Assembly: GCF_022809775.1 (NCBI RefSeq)
Contig: NZ_CP094380.1
Span: 3,509,501 to 3,573,500 of the forward strand
Source of the DNA: Pseudodesulfovibrio tunisiensis
Lineage (GTDB): Bacteria; Desulfobacterota; Desulfovibrionia; Desulfovibrionales; Desulfovibrionaceae
Length of the DNA: 64,000 nucleotides
Direction: 5' to 3'
Position numbers and translations under genes: made by a program
Notes under the pieces: generated by a model
What the model saw: only the letters and a program-made list of their open reading frames with translations
Databases searched by the model: none
Told to the model about the DNA's origin: nothing
Shown here: piece by piece, positions 1 through 9,191 of the stretch
Layout of the letters: each line of letters opens with the position of its first letter
Position numbering within the stretch: position 1 is the stretch's first letter

Positions 1-1729
1 CCACGGGCACCTGACCGTAGTCCGTGTTCACGAAGCGGAGCAGGGCCTGATACAGGTCGTAGTCCGGGCGAACATAGACCGGACGGGTCATGAGATCGCG
101 CACGACCACCAGGTCGAACAGGCCTTCCTCGAACATCCAGTTGCGGGCGTTATGGATCGAAACCATGCCGGAATACTCGCCCTCGGCATTCTTGACCGGA
201 AAATAGAGCTGGCTGGAGTTGGCGATGTAGTCGGTCAGCTCCTTGAGGGTCGTGGATTCCTTGAGCACCGTAACTTCGCCGGGATTGTAGAAGTCCTTGA
301 CGTGCATCTGTTCGAGGATGTTGATGGTCGCGTCCTCGGCATGGGCCGGGGATTCGAACTTGTTTTCCTTCTGGTGTTCGTAGAGGGAAAAGCCGCGTCC
401 CAGCACGATGCACAGGGCAGATGCCAGCATGAGCGGAGCGAGTAGGCCATAGCCCTGCGTCAGTTCCGTGACCATGATCAGCGGCCCGATGGGCGCGTTT
501 GCCACGCAGGCGAAAAAGGCGGCCATGCCGACCAGAATGTAGGCGCCGGGCTGGGTCACCACGTCCGGAAATAGCTGGTGCCCGACCTTGCCCACAAGAC
601 CGCCGGACATGCCACCCACGAAAAGGGCGGGGGCAAACATGCCGCCGGACATGCCTGAACCGATGGTCACGGAAGTTGCCAGTGTCTTGGCAATGATGAT
701 GTAGACCATGGCCATGGTGGGGAGCTGGCCCAGAATGGCGAGCTCAAGCCAGCCGTAGCCGCCGGACAGGATGCCGCCATCGGAAATGTACGGGTAGACC
801 ACGCCGAGAATGCCCATGCTCAGGCCGCCCAGACCCGTGGCCCACATCAGGCCGATCCTGTCCTTGAGCTGAAAGAAGATGCGGTACTTGATGAAATAGA
901 AGGTCTTCACGTACATCCAGCCGGCCGCCGCGCACACGAAGGCGAGCAGTATGTAGAAGGGCAGCTCCCTCGGATCGTGGAACGAAAACCGGGGAATGCC
1001 GAAGATCGGTTCCGAGCCGTAGAAGAACGTGAATATGGTGTAGGCCACCACCGAACTCATGACCGAGGGCAGAATGGCCTCGGCTTCGAAGTCCTCGCGG
1101 TAGATGACCTCGATGGCCGTGAGTGCGCCGCCCAGGGGGGCGCGGAAGATCGCGCCGAGTCCCCCGGCTGCGCCCGAGAGCAGGAGCAGCCGCCGTTCCT
1201 TGGCGGACAGGGAAAGTTTCTGGGCCAGCCACGATCCCACGCCCGCGCCCATCTGGGTGATGGGGCCTTCGCGGCCTGCGCTGCCACCCGAGGCAATGGT
1301 CAGGATCGAGGTGAATCCCTTGATGATCGGCACGATGGGCTTGAGAAATCCGCCCTTGTTGTGAAAGTTGTCGATGGTGGCGTCCGTGCCATCCGTGCCG
1401 CCGTGAATGGCACCGGGAATGAAGCGGCTGACCAGCCAGCCCGTGAGCAGGCCGGTCGCCGTGGTGAATGCCGGAATGACCCAGGGCCGGTATGCGCCGG
1501 GCGTGCCGTGAAAGATGCCTTCGCCCGCCGGTTCCGGGGAAACAATGCCGGCAAGCTGATGCTGGATCAGGAACTTGCCCAGCTCGACCGCGCCGAAGAA
1601 CAGCACTGCGACCAGACCGGACATGATGCCGGTGATCACCCCCATGATCAGCCATCGGAACGAGGTGACGGTCCGGTAGGATTTGACGAACGCCCGCCAG
1701 CGGCTGAAAAGGTAGGCCAGGGGATTCAT
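1..1729 (-). CDS. ClC-family chloride channel/transporter with C-terminal CBS pair (3' end outside window)
   Basis: This inner-membrane protein moves chloride as a channel or a Cl-/H+ exchanger. About 576 codons are visible and the frame is open to the window edge. The GSAGREGP filter motif lies near residue 150 (about 1258-1285) and the GGMFAP (GxFxP) motif near residue 365 (about 607-650). The earlier GSGIP-type motif is replaced by a GGTDGTDA stretch, which resembles the HGTDA variant of CBS-linked bacterial ClCs. Residues after about 450 form one CBS domain and the start of a second, which would bind adenine nucleotides. The ATG at 1729 is 2 bases after the ribF stop, so the two are probably co-transcribed. 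Family assignment is firm; channel versus exchanger mode cannot be decided here. Confidence 0.9.
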   Translation of the reverse strand, partial: MNPLAYLFSRWRAFVKSYRTVTSFRWLIMGVITGIMSGLVAVLFFGAVELGKFLIQHQLAGIVSPEPAGEGIFHGTPGAYRPWVIPAFTTATGLLTGWLVSRFIPGAIHGGTDGTDATIDNFHNKGGFLKPIVPIIKGFTSILTIASGGSAGREGPITQMGAGVGSWLAQKLSLSAKERRLLLLSGAAGGLGAIFRAPLGGALTAIEVIYREDFEAEAILPSVMSSVVAYTIFTFFYGSEPIFGIPRFSFHDPRELPFYILLAFVCAAAGWMYVKTFYFIKYRIFFQLKDRIGLMWATGLGGLSMGILGVVYPYISDGGILSGGYGWLELAILGQLPTMAMVYIIIAKTLATSVTIGSGMSGGMFAPALFVGGMSGGLVGKVGHQLFPDVVTQPGAYILVGMAAFFACVANAPIGPLIMVTELTQGYGLLAPLMLASALCIVLGRGFSLYEHQKENKFESPAHAEDATINILEQMHVKDFYNPGEVTVLKESTTLKELTDYIANSSQLYFPVKNAEGEYSGMVSIHNARNWMFEEGLFDLVVVRDLMTRPVYVRPDYDLYQALLRFVNTDYGQVPV

Positions 1730-1731
1730 GG

Positions 1732-2709
1732 TCAGGATGCCTTTTGCGCGACCGCGGGTTTGGTGAGCCGGATTTCCGCCTCGGGCTGGGACAGGATTTT
1801 CCTGCCGAGCTCGGTGTCCACCTTGATGCGGGCCTTGAGCTCGTCAATGCCGGAAAACTTGCGTTCATCGCGGATGCGCTGGACAAAATGGACGCGGATG
1901 TCCTTGCCGTATATATCGCCGGAAAAGTCGATGATATGTGCTTCCACGGACAGGGCTTCGTTGCCGAACGTGGGGTTCTTGCCGATATTGGCCACGCCCA
2001 TGTGCACCTTGCCGTCCATCTCCACCCAGATGGCGTAGACGCCGCCCTTGGGGAAGAGTTCGTCCACGAGCTTGATGTTCGCGGTGGGAAAGCCCAGAAG
2101 CCTGCCGCCGCGATTCATGCCGTGCACGACCTCGCCCTTGACCTGATAGAAGCGGCCGAGAAGGGTGTGGGCATCCCAGACCTTGCCCGCATGGACCAGA
2201 TCGCGGATGCGCGTGGAACTGACCACGGCGTCGTCGATGGACACCGGGTCCAGCCTGTCCACGCCGAATCCGTACTTGCGCCCCAGTTCCTGAAGCGTTT
2301 CGTAGTTGCCGGATCGGCCTTTGCCCAAATGGTAGTCGTATCCCACGATGACCTCTTTGGTATTCAATCCTTCCACCAGATAGGTGCGGACGAATTCCTC
2401 CGGGGACAGGGCGGCCATTTCCCTGGTGAATTCCAGAAGCAGGCAGACCTGGGGACCGTATTGGGAAATGAGTTCCAGTTTCTGTTCCGTGAGTGTGATG
2501 AAGGGCGGGGTCTTGCCGCCGCGCAGCACGCGCAGGGGGTGCGGATCGAAGGTGACCACCACGCTGACCAGCCCCAGTGATTCGGCTCGGGTCTTGGCCA
2601 TGGCAATGAGTTTCTGGTGCCCTTTGTGCACGCCGTCGAAATTGCCGATGGTCACGCAGGCCCCGGCAATGGTGTCCTTGAGTTCGTCTATGGTTCTTAC
2701 GACAATCAT
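1732..2709 (-). CDS. ribF: Bifunctional riboflavin kinase / FAD synthetase RibF
   Basis: RibF phosphorylates riboflavin to FMN and adenylates FMN to FAD in the cytoplasm. At 325 residues it has the normal length. The N-terminal nucleotidyltransferase domain carries GNFDGVHKGH near residue 22 and a second-half signature around VSSTRIRDLV. The C-terminal flavokinase domain contains GRLLGFPTANI and a PTFG segment near residue 240. The start is ATG at 2709; the ribosome-binding site is weak (AGG about 15 bases upstream). The ClC gene follows after 2 bases. FAD and FMN supply suits a flavoprotein-rich anaerobe. Confidence 0.96.
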   Translation of the reverse strand: MIVVRTIDELKDTIAGACVTIGNFDGVHKGHQKLIAMAKTRAESLGLVSVVVTFDPHPLRVLRGGKTPPFITLTEQKLELISQYGPQVCLLLEFTREMAALSPEEFVRTYLVEGLNTKEVIVGYDYHLGKGRSGNYETLQELGRKYGFGVDRLDPVSIDDAVVSSTRIRDLVHAGKVWDAHTLLGRFYQVKGEVVHGMNRGGRLLGFPTANIKLVDELFPKGGVYAIWVEMDGKVHMGVANIGKNPTFGNEALSVEAHIIDFSGDIYGKDIRVHFVQRIRDERKFSGIDELKARIKVDTELGRKILSQPEAEIRLTKPAVAQKAS

Positions 2710-2934
2710 CTTTTCGATTTACCAAACCTGTTTCGAAATGCGGCCAGCGGCCCGACAACGGCTGATCTTGCTTCGGATAAAGCAAAAAAATGCAGTATTC
2801 CGCTATGTTTCAGCATCCGGCTTTCAGGGCGTTTCGAACGGTTTTTCATTGGAGTTTTCTCGTGAGGGGCCGCGACAATGAAAAGAGAGTATTGGTACTC
2901 CAAAACAGCCCGGCCATCAAGGTTGAAGCCGGAA

Positions 2935-4338
2935 TCATCCCTTCAGGAGCTCGTCCAGTTTCTTGAGTTCCTGTTTCTGCACTTCGGATTTTGCTTCATG
3001 CTCGGCCTGCTGGTAGTGATAGCGGGCTTTTTTCGGGTTTCGTTGGTACAGTGCCGAATACGCCGTGTGCAGGTGCCCGTGGAACATGTCCCCGGATTCG
3101 CCGTAGAATCGGCCGAGGTAGAAGTGCACTTCCCAGTCCTTGGGAACCTTGGTCAGAACCTTGTTCATGTTCGAGATGGCGCGCGGAAAATCTCCGGCCT
3201 CGGCCTGGAGCCGGGCCAGAAAGAAGACCGCCATCAGGTCCTTGGGGTTCTTGATCAGCGCCTTTTGCAGGAGCACGAACGCCCTGTTGTTGTCCCCGAG
3301 CTTGAAGAAGAATGCGCCTGCTTCCCGCAGGATCAGCGGGTCGTCGTCATCCAGAGCCAGAGCGGTTTCGAACGCTTTTCTGGCGTCTTCCTTGCGCTTG
3401 AGCCTGTCCAGCACGATGGCCTTGCCGGTCCAGTCCAGAGCGGAAAATTCGGCGGGCGATTTGGTGTCCCAATAGGCCAGAGCCTGGGCCGGGTCCGACA
3501 TCTTGGCGCGGCAGAGCATCTGCACCCGTTTCAACCGGGTGGTGTCGTCCCTGCGGTCCGTAAAGGTTTCGGGCATCCGCGAAATGCGGTCCTTGAGGTA
3601 TTGCGTACGTTCGGCAAGGCCCGGGTGGGTGGAAAGGTAGGAGGGCATCTGGGAGCGCGTGTCGAACCAGCGGTTCTTCTGCATGATCTCGAAGGTGCGC
3701 GGCATGCCTTCCGGATTGTATCCGGCCTTGACCAGCGCATTCAGTCCCACGTGGTCGGCCTCGTTTTCATCGTCCTGGGAATACTTGAGCATGGCGGCCT
3801 GAGCCGCACCCATGGAACCCATCATCAGCGCGCTTCCGCTTTCGCCGGAACCCGACATGCCCAGAAGCAGCCCTGCCAGAGATCCCACGAGCGCGATCTT
3901 GCTCACGGTGCTGGCCTGCTCCACGCGTTTGGCCATGTGGCGCTGGGAAACGTGTCCGAGTTCGTGCGCAATGACCGCGGCAAGCTGGGATTCGTTTTCC
4001 ACGTTCTGGATCAGGCCGGTGAAGATGTAGATGTAGCCGCCGGGAATGGCAAAGGCGTTCATGGCGGGATGCGCCACCACTGCGCTGCGGATGGTGAAGG
4101 GCATGGGAGCCTTGGCCCTGACGATTCTGTCCACCACCCCGCGAACGTAATCCGTGATCACCGGGTCTTCCACGATACCCATCTGGGACCGGATGACCGA
4201 GTCGAAATCCTTGCCAAGCCTGTTTTCGTCGCGGATGGTGAGTTTGGACGGTCCGAAAATCCCTTGGGCGAACGCTCCGCCCGTTATGAGCGGGAATATG
4301 CACAAAGCCAGAAGAACGGCGGTGAGTGTTCGTTTCAT
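2935..4338 (-). CDS. M48-family periplasmic zinc metalloprotease with TPR repeats (BepA/YfgC-like)
   Basis: The 467-residue protein begins with a signal peptide (residues 1-25, ending AFA-Q). It has the M48 zinc motif HELGH at residues 125-129, with the expected downstream acidic ligand in the DENEADHVG stretch. The C-terminal 200 residues read as TPR helices. This is the layout of BepA-type proteases, which degrade or help assemble outer-membrane proteins. An upstream in-frame extension exists, but the ATG at 4338 is preceded by GAGGAAACC and starts the signal peptide, so it is preferred. It is transcribed away from rho, with a 225-base gap before ribF. Exact substrate is inference. Confidence 0.92.
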   Translation of the reverse strand: MKRTLTAVLLALCIFPLITGGAFAQGIFGPSKLTIRDENRLGKDFDSVIRSQMGIVEDPVITDYVRGVVDRIVRAKAPMPFTIRSAVVAHPAMNAFAIPGGYIYIFTGLIQNVENESQLAAVIAHELGHVSQRHMAKRVEQASTVSKIALVGSLAGLLLGMSGSGESGSALMMGSMGAAQAAMLKYSQDDENEADHVGLNALVKAGYNPEGMPRTFEIMQKNRWFDTRSQMPSYLSTHPGLAERTQYLKDRISRMPETFTDRRDDTTRLKRVQMLCRAKMSDPAQALAYWDTKSPAEFSALDWTGKAIVLDRLKRKEDARKAFETALALDDDDPLILREAGAFFFKLGDNNRAFVLLQKALIKNPKDLMAVFFLARLQAEAGDFPRAISNMNKVLTKVPKDWEVHFYLGRFYGESGDMFHGHLHTAYSALYQRNPKKARYHYQQAEHEAKSEVQKQELKKLDELLKG

Positions 4339-4442
4339 GGTTTCCTCGGGTTTCGGTGATGCCGTGTATTCTAACCATTCACGGGCGCATGGCAACCTTG
4401 TGACAGGTGCTGCACATTATTTTCATGGCATGCCGCGTGCGG

Positions 4443-4474
4443 AAAAAAAGAGGCGCAGCATTGCGCCGCGCCTC
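4443..4474 (-). terminator. Intrinsic terminator downstream of rho
   Basis: On the minus strand a 7-bp GAGGCGC/GCGCCTC stem is followed directly by eight T residues. It lies 25 bases after the rho stop and insulates the M48 gene. Confidence 0.85.
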
Positions 4475-4498
4475 CTGAGTAAGCATGAGGATCAGTTC

Positions 4499-5806
4499 CT
4501 ATTTGTTCATCATGTCCAGGAACTGCCGATTGCTCTTGGACCCCTTCATCTTGCCGAGCAGGAATTCCATGGAGTCGATGGGGCTCATGGGAGCCAGAAG
4601 CTTGCGCAGAATCCAGACGCGGTTCAGCACGTCGTCGCTCAGAAGCAGTTCTTCCTTGCGGGTGCCGGAGCGGTTCATGTCGATGGCCGGGAACACGCGC
4701 TTTTCCGCGAGGTGGCGGTCAAGGTAGATTTCCATGTTGCCGGTGCCCTTGAATTCTTCGAAGATGACTTCGTCCATGCGGGAACCGGTGTCGATCAGGG
4801 CCGTGGCTATGATGGTCAGGGAGCCGCCTTCCTCGATGTTGCGGGCCGCGCCGAAGAAGCGCTTGGGCCGCTGCAGGGCATTGGCGTCGATACCGCCGGA
4901 AAGCACGCGTCCCGAGGACGGTGTCACTGCATTGTAGGCTCTGCCGAGGCGGGTGATGGAATCCAGCAGGATGACCACGTCGCGCTTGCGCTCGACAAGG
5001 CGCTTGGCCTTCTCGATCACCATGTCCGCGACCTGGACGTGACGCTGCGGCGGTTCGTCGAAGGTGGAGCTGACCACTTCGGCGTTGACCGTGCGTTGCA
5101 TGTCCGTGACTTCCTCGGGCCGTTCATCGATGAGCAGCACGATGAGGTCGACATCGGGATGATTGGCGTTGATGGAATTGGCAATGGTCTGAAGCATCAT
5201 GGTCTTGCCCGTGCGGGGCGGAGCCACAAGGATGCCGCGTTGGCCCTTGCCTATGGGAGCGAGAAGGTCGATGACCCGGGAGGAGAAATTCTTGTCCCCG
5301 TTTTCCATGCGGAGCATGGAGTCGGGATAGAGAGGGGTGAGGTTGTCGAAGAGAACGAGATTCTTGGAATGTTCCGGAGGTTCGAAGCCGATTTCGCTGA
5401 CTCGCAGCAGGGCGAAGTAGCGTTCACCTTCCTTGGGCGGGCGGATCTGGCCGGAGACCACATCGCCCTTGCGCAATCCGAATCGGCGAATCTGGGAGGG
5501 CGACACGTAGATGTCGTCCGGGCCGGGCATGTAGCTGTACATGGGGGAACGGAGAAACCCGAAGCCGTCGGGCAGGACTTCCAGAACGCCTTCCCCGAAT
5601 ATCTGGCCGTTTTGGGAAGCGCATTGTTGCAGCAGGGCAAAGATCAGCTCCTGCTTGCGCATACCACTGGGGTTCTCGACCTCGAACTGCACGGCCAACT
5701 CGGTCAGCTCCTGCATGTTCTTGAGCTTCAGCTCGGTGAGGTTGAGTTTTTCTCCGGAATTTCCGTTGGTGCTGGCGTTGTTTTTCTTAGGCGTGCGTTT
5801 AGGCAT
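4499..5806 (-). CDS. rho: Transcription termination factor Rho
   Basis: Rho is the hexameric RNA-dependent ATPase that ends transcription of untranslated RNA. The protein is 435 residues. It has a short Asn/Thr/Lys-rich N-terminal extension, the RNA-binding fold with GFGFLRSP near residue 80, Walker A APPRTGKT near residue 197 and the Walker B region [15 protein letters not shown]. Ending near a [16 protein letters not shown] tail is typical. Start ATG at 5806 has a poor Shine-Dalgarno sequence. It is monocistronic, with its own terminator. A short N-terminal insert is common in this phylum and is not a prion-like domain. Confidence 0.97.
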   Translation of the reverse strand: MPKRTPKKNNASTNGNSGEKLNLTELKLKNMQELTELAVQFEVENPSGMRKQELIFALLQQCASQNGQIFGEGVLEVLPDGFGFLRSPMYSYMPGPDDIYVSPSQIRRFGLRKGDVVSGQIRPPKEGERYFALLRVSEIGFEPPEHSKNLVLFDNLTPLYPDSMLRMENGDKNFSSRVIDLLAPIGKGQRGILVAPPRTGKTMMLQTIANSINANHPDVDLIVLLIDERPEEVTDMQRTVNAEVVSSTFDEPPQRHVQVADMVIEKAKRLVERKRDVVILLDSITRLGRAYNAVTPSSGRVLSGGIDANALQRPKRFFGAARNIEEGGSLTIIATALIDTGSRMDEVIFEEFKGTGNMEIYLDRHLAEKRVFPAIDMNRSGTRKEELLLSDDVLNRVWILRKLLAPMSPIDSMEFLLGKMKGSKSNRQFLDMMNK

Positions 5807-6104
5807 GACTGTTTAAAAAAAGGTAAAAGATAATTGCGGAATGCAAACGTTCAAAAAAGCTGAAACAGCAATGGACACTATAACCATATCATAATCCGGC
5901 GGCAGGGGGGAGATGCGGCGCGGAATAAATTGAGGAGGTCTTGCCGGACTTGAGTCAGTCAGGCAGGGAACAGAAATACCTCGTTCGCGTTGTAAATTGC
6001 GTCTTGTATAAGGTGATTTGCAGTGATGCGGCACACAGGATGTGCGCCGCGGCTGCATCGACGGGACAAAATTAGCGCAAACAGGGCATCATGACAAGCC
6101 GTTT

Positions 6105-6620
6105 TTATTCCTCTTCGTCATCTTTGTGGATGACATCGGCAAACATTTCGTTGATGTCTTCCTTGATCACTTCCTGATCGCGATCAAGTGCGTAGGCAAG
6201 TTCCATGGATACCAGACCCATTGCCTGCTCAAGCAGCCGACGTTCGCCAAAGGAGAGTTCCTTGTCGTTGCCGATGAGGAAGAGCTCCTTGAGCACATAG
6301 GCCACATCCAAGAGGTCGCCGCTTTTCAGCTTTTCGGAATATTCGCGATAACGGCGGTTCCAGTTCTGCCCCGTGTATCCGGTGAAGTCCGAACGGTCCT
6401 TGAGAGATTCGAAAATGGCCTGGCCGGTGCGCAGACTGCACACGGGCCGCAGACCAACGTTGGTTGCGTTGGCTACCGGAACCATCAAAGTGACGTTGTT
6501 GGAAAGAATGCGAACGATGTAGAATTCAGCGACGGCGCCGCTGATTTCCTGTCTTTCGATACGCTCCACACGTCCCACGCCCTGGGAGGGATAGACTACC
6601 AATTCATTGATTTCGAACAC
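6105..6620 (-). CDS. carD: CarD-family RNA polymerase-binding regulator
   Basis: This 171-residue protein has an N-terminal RNA-polymerase-interacting Tudor-like domain (VVYPSQGVGRVERI, residues 8-21) and a helical C-terminal DNA-binding domain. CarD proteins stabilise open promoter complexes, especially at rRNA promoters. The start is GTG at 6620, with AAGGAG eleven bases upstream; no ATG fits better. It is followed (minus strand) by a 298-base gap before rho and preceded by pth 68 bases away, so it may share the pth-rplY-prs transcript. CarD here is expected to have global, not local, targets. Confidence 0.93.
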   Translation of the reverse strand: MFEINELVVYPSQGVGRVERIERQEISGAVAEFYIVRILSNNVTLMVPVANATNVGLRPVCSLRTGQAIFESLKDRSDFTGYTGQNWNRRYREYSEKLKSGDLLDVAYVLKELFLIGNDKELSFGERRLLEQAMGLVSMELAYALDRDQEVIKEDINEMFADVIHKDDEEE

Positions 6621-6688
6621 GGGGACAGGAACTCCTTGACTACATGCTGTTTTCTGATTTGCTGAAAACGATTATACCCGAAATGGAT

Positions 6689-7321
6689 TTAAGAGTCCAA
6701 TGCCTCGGGTGTTTTCCGTTCTCTCGGAGAAAAACCGTTGATATGCTGCGTGGCGAATCCCGTGCCTCGTCTGTAGAAGATATCCAGACCCTTGAGGGCA
6801 GCGGACAGGATTTCCGGGATGATTTCAACGTCTTTGTCCGCAAAGGAGCCGAGCACCCAGTTGGTGATATCCGGATGAGGCTGGTCGGGGCGGCCGATGC
6901 CGAGACGCAGGCGGTGATACGCGTTCGTGCCCAGACATTCGTCTATGGACGACAGACCGTTGTGGCCTCCGGTGCCTCCGCCCTTCTTGAACTTCATCCG
7001 TCCGAAGGGCAGGTCCAGATCATCGTGAGCCACGACCACCTGATCCGGTGTCAGACCATGGCGCCCGCAAATCTTGGAAACGGCTTTGCCGCTCAGGTTC
7101 ATGTAGGTCTGCGGCTTGGCCAGCAGGCGATAGGCTCCGGCGAACTTGACGCGCCACAGCTCGTAATCCCCGGATTCCTCGAGCCGTTCCGGGCGCATGT
7201 TCCTGCGTTCGGCAGCAAGGGAGAGCAGGGAGTCGATGAGCATGAAACCGAAGTTGTGGCGGGTCGCCGCGTATTTTTCGCCCGGATTGCCCAGGCCGAC
7301 CATCACGCTTTTGTAGTCCAT
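6689..7321 (-). CDS. pth: Peptidyl-tRNA hydrolase
   Basis: Pth recycles peptidyl-tRNA released from stalled ribosomes by cleaving the ester bond. The family signature GLGNPG...TRHN.G is at residues 9-25, with catalytic His22, and VVAHDDLDLPFGR near residue 92 holds the catalytic-site Asp. The 210-residue length is slightly above the usual 190-195 because of a C-terminal tail. It lies between rplY and carD in a ribosome-related cluster; an intrinsic terminator separates it from rplY, so it may have its own promoter in the 130-base gap. Confidence 0.96.
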   Translation of the reverse strand: MDYKSVMVGLGNPGEKYAATRHNFGFMLIDSLLSLAAERRNMRPERLEESGDYELWRVKFAGAYRLLAKPQTYMNLSGKAVSKICGRHGLTPDQVVVAHDDLDLPFGRMKFKKGGGTGGHNGLSSIDECLGTNAYHRLRLGIGRPDQPHPDITNWVLGSFADKDVEIIPEILSAALKGLDIFYRRGTGFATQHINGFSPRERKTPEALDS

Positions 7322-7390
7322 CGGAAATCGCCTTGTCGAAAAGGGAAAAAGGAGTTGCCGTCCATTCTAGCATTCCGGGGCCGGGGAATC

Positions 7391-7424
7391 AAAAGTCCCG
7401 GAGCGCCTGAAAGCGCTCCGGGAC
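7391..7424 (-). terminator. Intrinsic terminator after rplY
   Basis: A 12-bp perfect stem (GTCCCGGAGCGC and complement, 7395-7406 with 7413-7424) is followed on the minus strand by TTTTGATT. It sits 28 bases past the rplY stop. Confidence 0.8.
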
Positions 7425-7451
7425 CGGACGGTTCGGGAAGTTTGGAACCCG

Positions 7452-8063
7452 CTATTCAGCGGCTTCTTCTTCAGTTTCCTCTTCGTCTTCGGCATCGCCG
7501 CGCTTGGGCAGGACGGATACGATGGCGAAGTTGTCATCGTACATCGGAGTGACGCCTTCGGGGAAGGTCAGGTCAGCAACGCGAACGGTGTCGAGGATAT
7601 CCATTTCGGTCACGTCGATGACAATGGCCTCGGGGATGTCGGCAGGCTTGCTGACGATTTCCACGACTTCGCGGAACTGCTCCATGCGGCCGCCGAGCTT
7701 GACGCCCTTGGACACGCCCTTGACCTGCAGGGGCACGGTGACCTTGAGTTCCTTTTCCAGGTCCACGCCGAAAAAGTCCACGTGGATGGGCATGGGCTTG
7801 ACCGGGTCGAACTTCACCCGCCACAGCAGGGAGGGAATGGTCTGGGTCTTGCCGTCCTTTTCCAGCTCCAGATCGAAGACCTGGGAATTGCCGAGCTGGG
7901 AATAGGCCTTCTGCAGGGGAACCAGAGAGGTCATGACGGTGACGTTGTCGCCCTGCTGGTTGTAGAAGACGCCGGGAACCATGCCGGTCCTGCGAAGACG
8001 GCGGTTGGCACCCTTGCCGGTTTCGGTGCGCTCGGCAGCTTTGAGCTGAATCTTGTTGGCCAT
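7452..8063 (-). CDS. rplY: 50S ribosomal protein L25/general stress protein Ctc
   Basis: The 203-residue product is the long (TL5/Ctc-type) form of L25, which binds 5S rRNA. The N-terminal L25 domain (residues 1-95) has ERTETGKGANRRLRRTG; the C-terminal beta domain and an acidic Glu-rich tail follow. The ATG at 8063 is chosen over upstream in-frame codons because AAGGAG lies 8 bases before it and the protein then begins at the usual MANKIQLKA. It follows prs by 66 bases, the common prs-rplY-pth order. Confidence 0.95.
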   Translation of the reverse strand: MANKIQLKAAERTETGKGANRRLRRTGMVPGVFYNQQGDNVTVMTSLVPLQKAYSQLGNSQVFDLELEKDGKTQTIPSLLWRVKFDPVKPMPIHVDFFGVDLEKELKVTVPLQVKGVSKGVKLGGRMEQFREVVEIVSKPADIPEAIVIDVTEMDILDTVRVADLTFPEGVTPMYDDNFAIVSVLPKRGDAEDEEETEEEAAE

Positions 8064-8129
8064 GTGGATTGCTCCTTGTACGCCCTGGCCGTCATCCGGT
8101 CGGGAAGACGGACGCACGCGCTTTAAGGG

Positions 8130-9068
8130 TTATACGAATAGAACGCTCACCGAGGATTCGGTGTGCACATTGTTGATGGCTTTGGCAAGCAGGGAGGCCA
8201 CGCTCATCTGCTTGATCTTCTTGCAGCACTTCTTGCTGTCGGTCAGGGGGATGGTGTCGGTGACCACGATCTCCGAGAACACGGACTCTTCGAGGCGCTG
8301 GATGGCCGGGCCGGAAAGCACGGGGTGCGTGGCGCAGGCGATGACGTCGCTGGCACCGTTGTCCATGATCACGTTGGCCGCCGCACACAGGGTGCCGCCG
8401 GTGTCGATCATGTCGTCGATGACCACGGCCTTCTTGTCGCGGACATCACCGATGATGTGCATGGCCTGAGCCTGATTGGGCGCATCGCGGCGCTTGTCCA
8501 CGATGGCCAGGGTGGCGCCGAGGCGCTTGGCGAACGCACGGGCGCGTTCCACGCCGCCGGCGTCCGGGGAAATGATGACCATGTCCTCATCCATGTTGCG
8601 CAGGTGTTCCAGCAGGACCGGAGCTGCGAACAGGTTGTCCACCGGACAGTTGAAGAAGCCCTGAATCTGACCGGCGTGCAGGTCGATGGTGACCATGCGC
8701 TGCATGCCGGCGGTGGACAGAAGGTCGGCGACGAGCTTGGCGCTGATGGGAGCGCGGGGAACTACCTTGCGGTCCTGGCGGGCGTAGCCGTAATAGGGAA
8801 CCACGGCAGTGACTCTGGCAGCGCTGGCGCGTTTGAGCGCGTCCAGCATCAGGCAGAGCTCCATGAGGTGAAAATTGCCCGGGGAGCAGGTGGGCTGAAC
8901 GATGAACACATCGTCGCCGCGAACGTTTTCCCCGATTTCGATACGGATTTCCCCATCGCTGAAGCGCTCGCGGAGCACCGGGGAGAGCTTGCAGCCCAGA
9001 TGTTCGCAGATGGCTTCCGCCAATTTCGGATTTGCTGAGCCGCTGATGATTTTGAGCTCGCCGTGCAT
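8130..9068 (-). CDS. prs: Ribose-phosphate pyrophosphokinase (PRPP synthetase)
   Basis: Prs makes PRPP from ribose-5-phosphate and ATP for nucleotide, histidine and tryptophan synthesis. The 312-residue protein matches class I enzymes: [10 protein letters not shown] at residue 11, the ATP-site loop YARQDRKV near residue 96, the flexible [10 protein letters not shown] loop near 195 and the PRPP loop [13 protein letters not shown] near 216. It is the first gene after tRNA-Gln on the minus strand and heads prs-rplY. Confidence 0.98.
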   Translation of the reverse strand: MHGELKIISGSANPKLAEAICEHLGCKLSPVLRERFSDGEIRIEIGENVRGDDVFIVQPTCSPGNFHLMELCLMLDALKRASAARVTAVVPYYGYARQDRKVVPRAPISAKLVADLLSTAGMQRMVTIDLHAGQIQGFFNCPVDNLFAAPVLLEHLRNMDEDMVIISPDAGGVERARAFAKRLGATLAIVDKRRDAPNQAQAMHIIGDVRDKKAVVIDDMIDTGGTLCAAANVIMDNGASDVIACATHPVLSGPAIQRLEESVFSEIVVTDTIPLTDSKKCCKKIKQMSVASLLAKAINNVHTESSVSVLFV

Positions 9069-9105
9069 GACTTCCTCGCAGTTAAGGAGATGATAAAAAG
9101 GTGAA

Positions 9106-9180
9106 TGGCTGGGGTGGCAGGGTTCGAACCTGCGAATGACGGGACCAAAACCCGTTGCCTTGCCACTTGGCTACACCCCA
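9106..9180 (-). tRNA. tRNA-Gln (anticodon TTG)
   Basis: A full cloverleaf of 75 nt including encoded CCA. The acceptor stem TGGGGTG pairs with CACCCCA. The anticodon arm ACGGG-TTTTGGT-CCCGT places TTG at positions 34-36. The T-arm carries GTTCGAACC. It is embedded between ispE and prs on the same strand and is probably co-transcribed with them. Confidence 0.97.
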
Positions 9181-9191
9181 GCACGGAAAAA

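Noticed and set aside
2706..2903. Possible 65-residue small protein overlapping the ribF start by ATGA
   Set aside because: Poor Shine-Dalgarno, basic low-complexity product and no recognisable fold; overlap alone is weak evidence.
2878..4359. Long open frame antisense to the M48 protease
   Set aside because: Antisense frames this long are common opposite GC-rich genes; the M48 protein has complete catalytic motifs.
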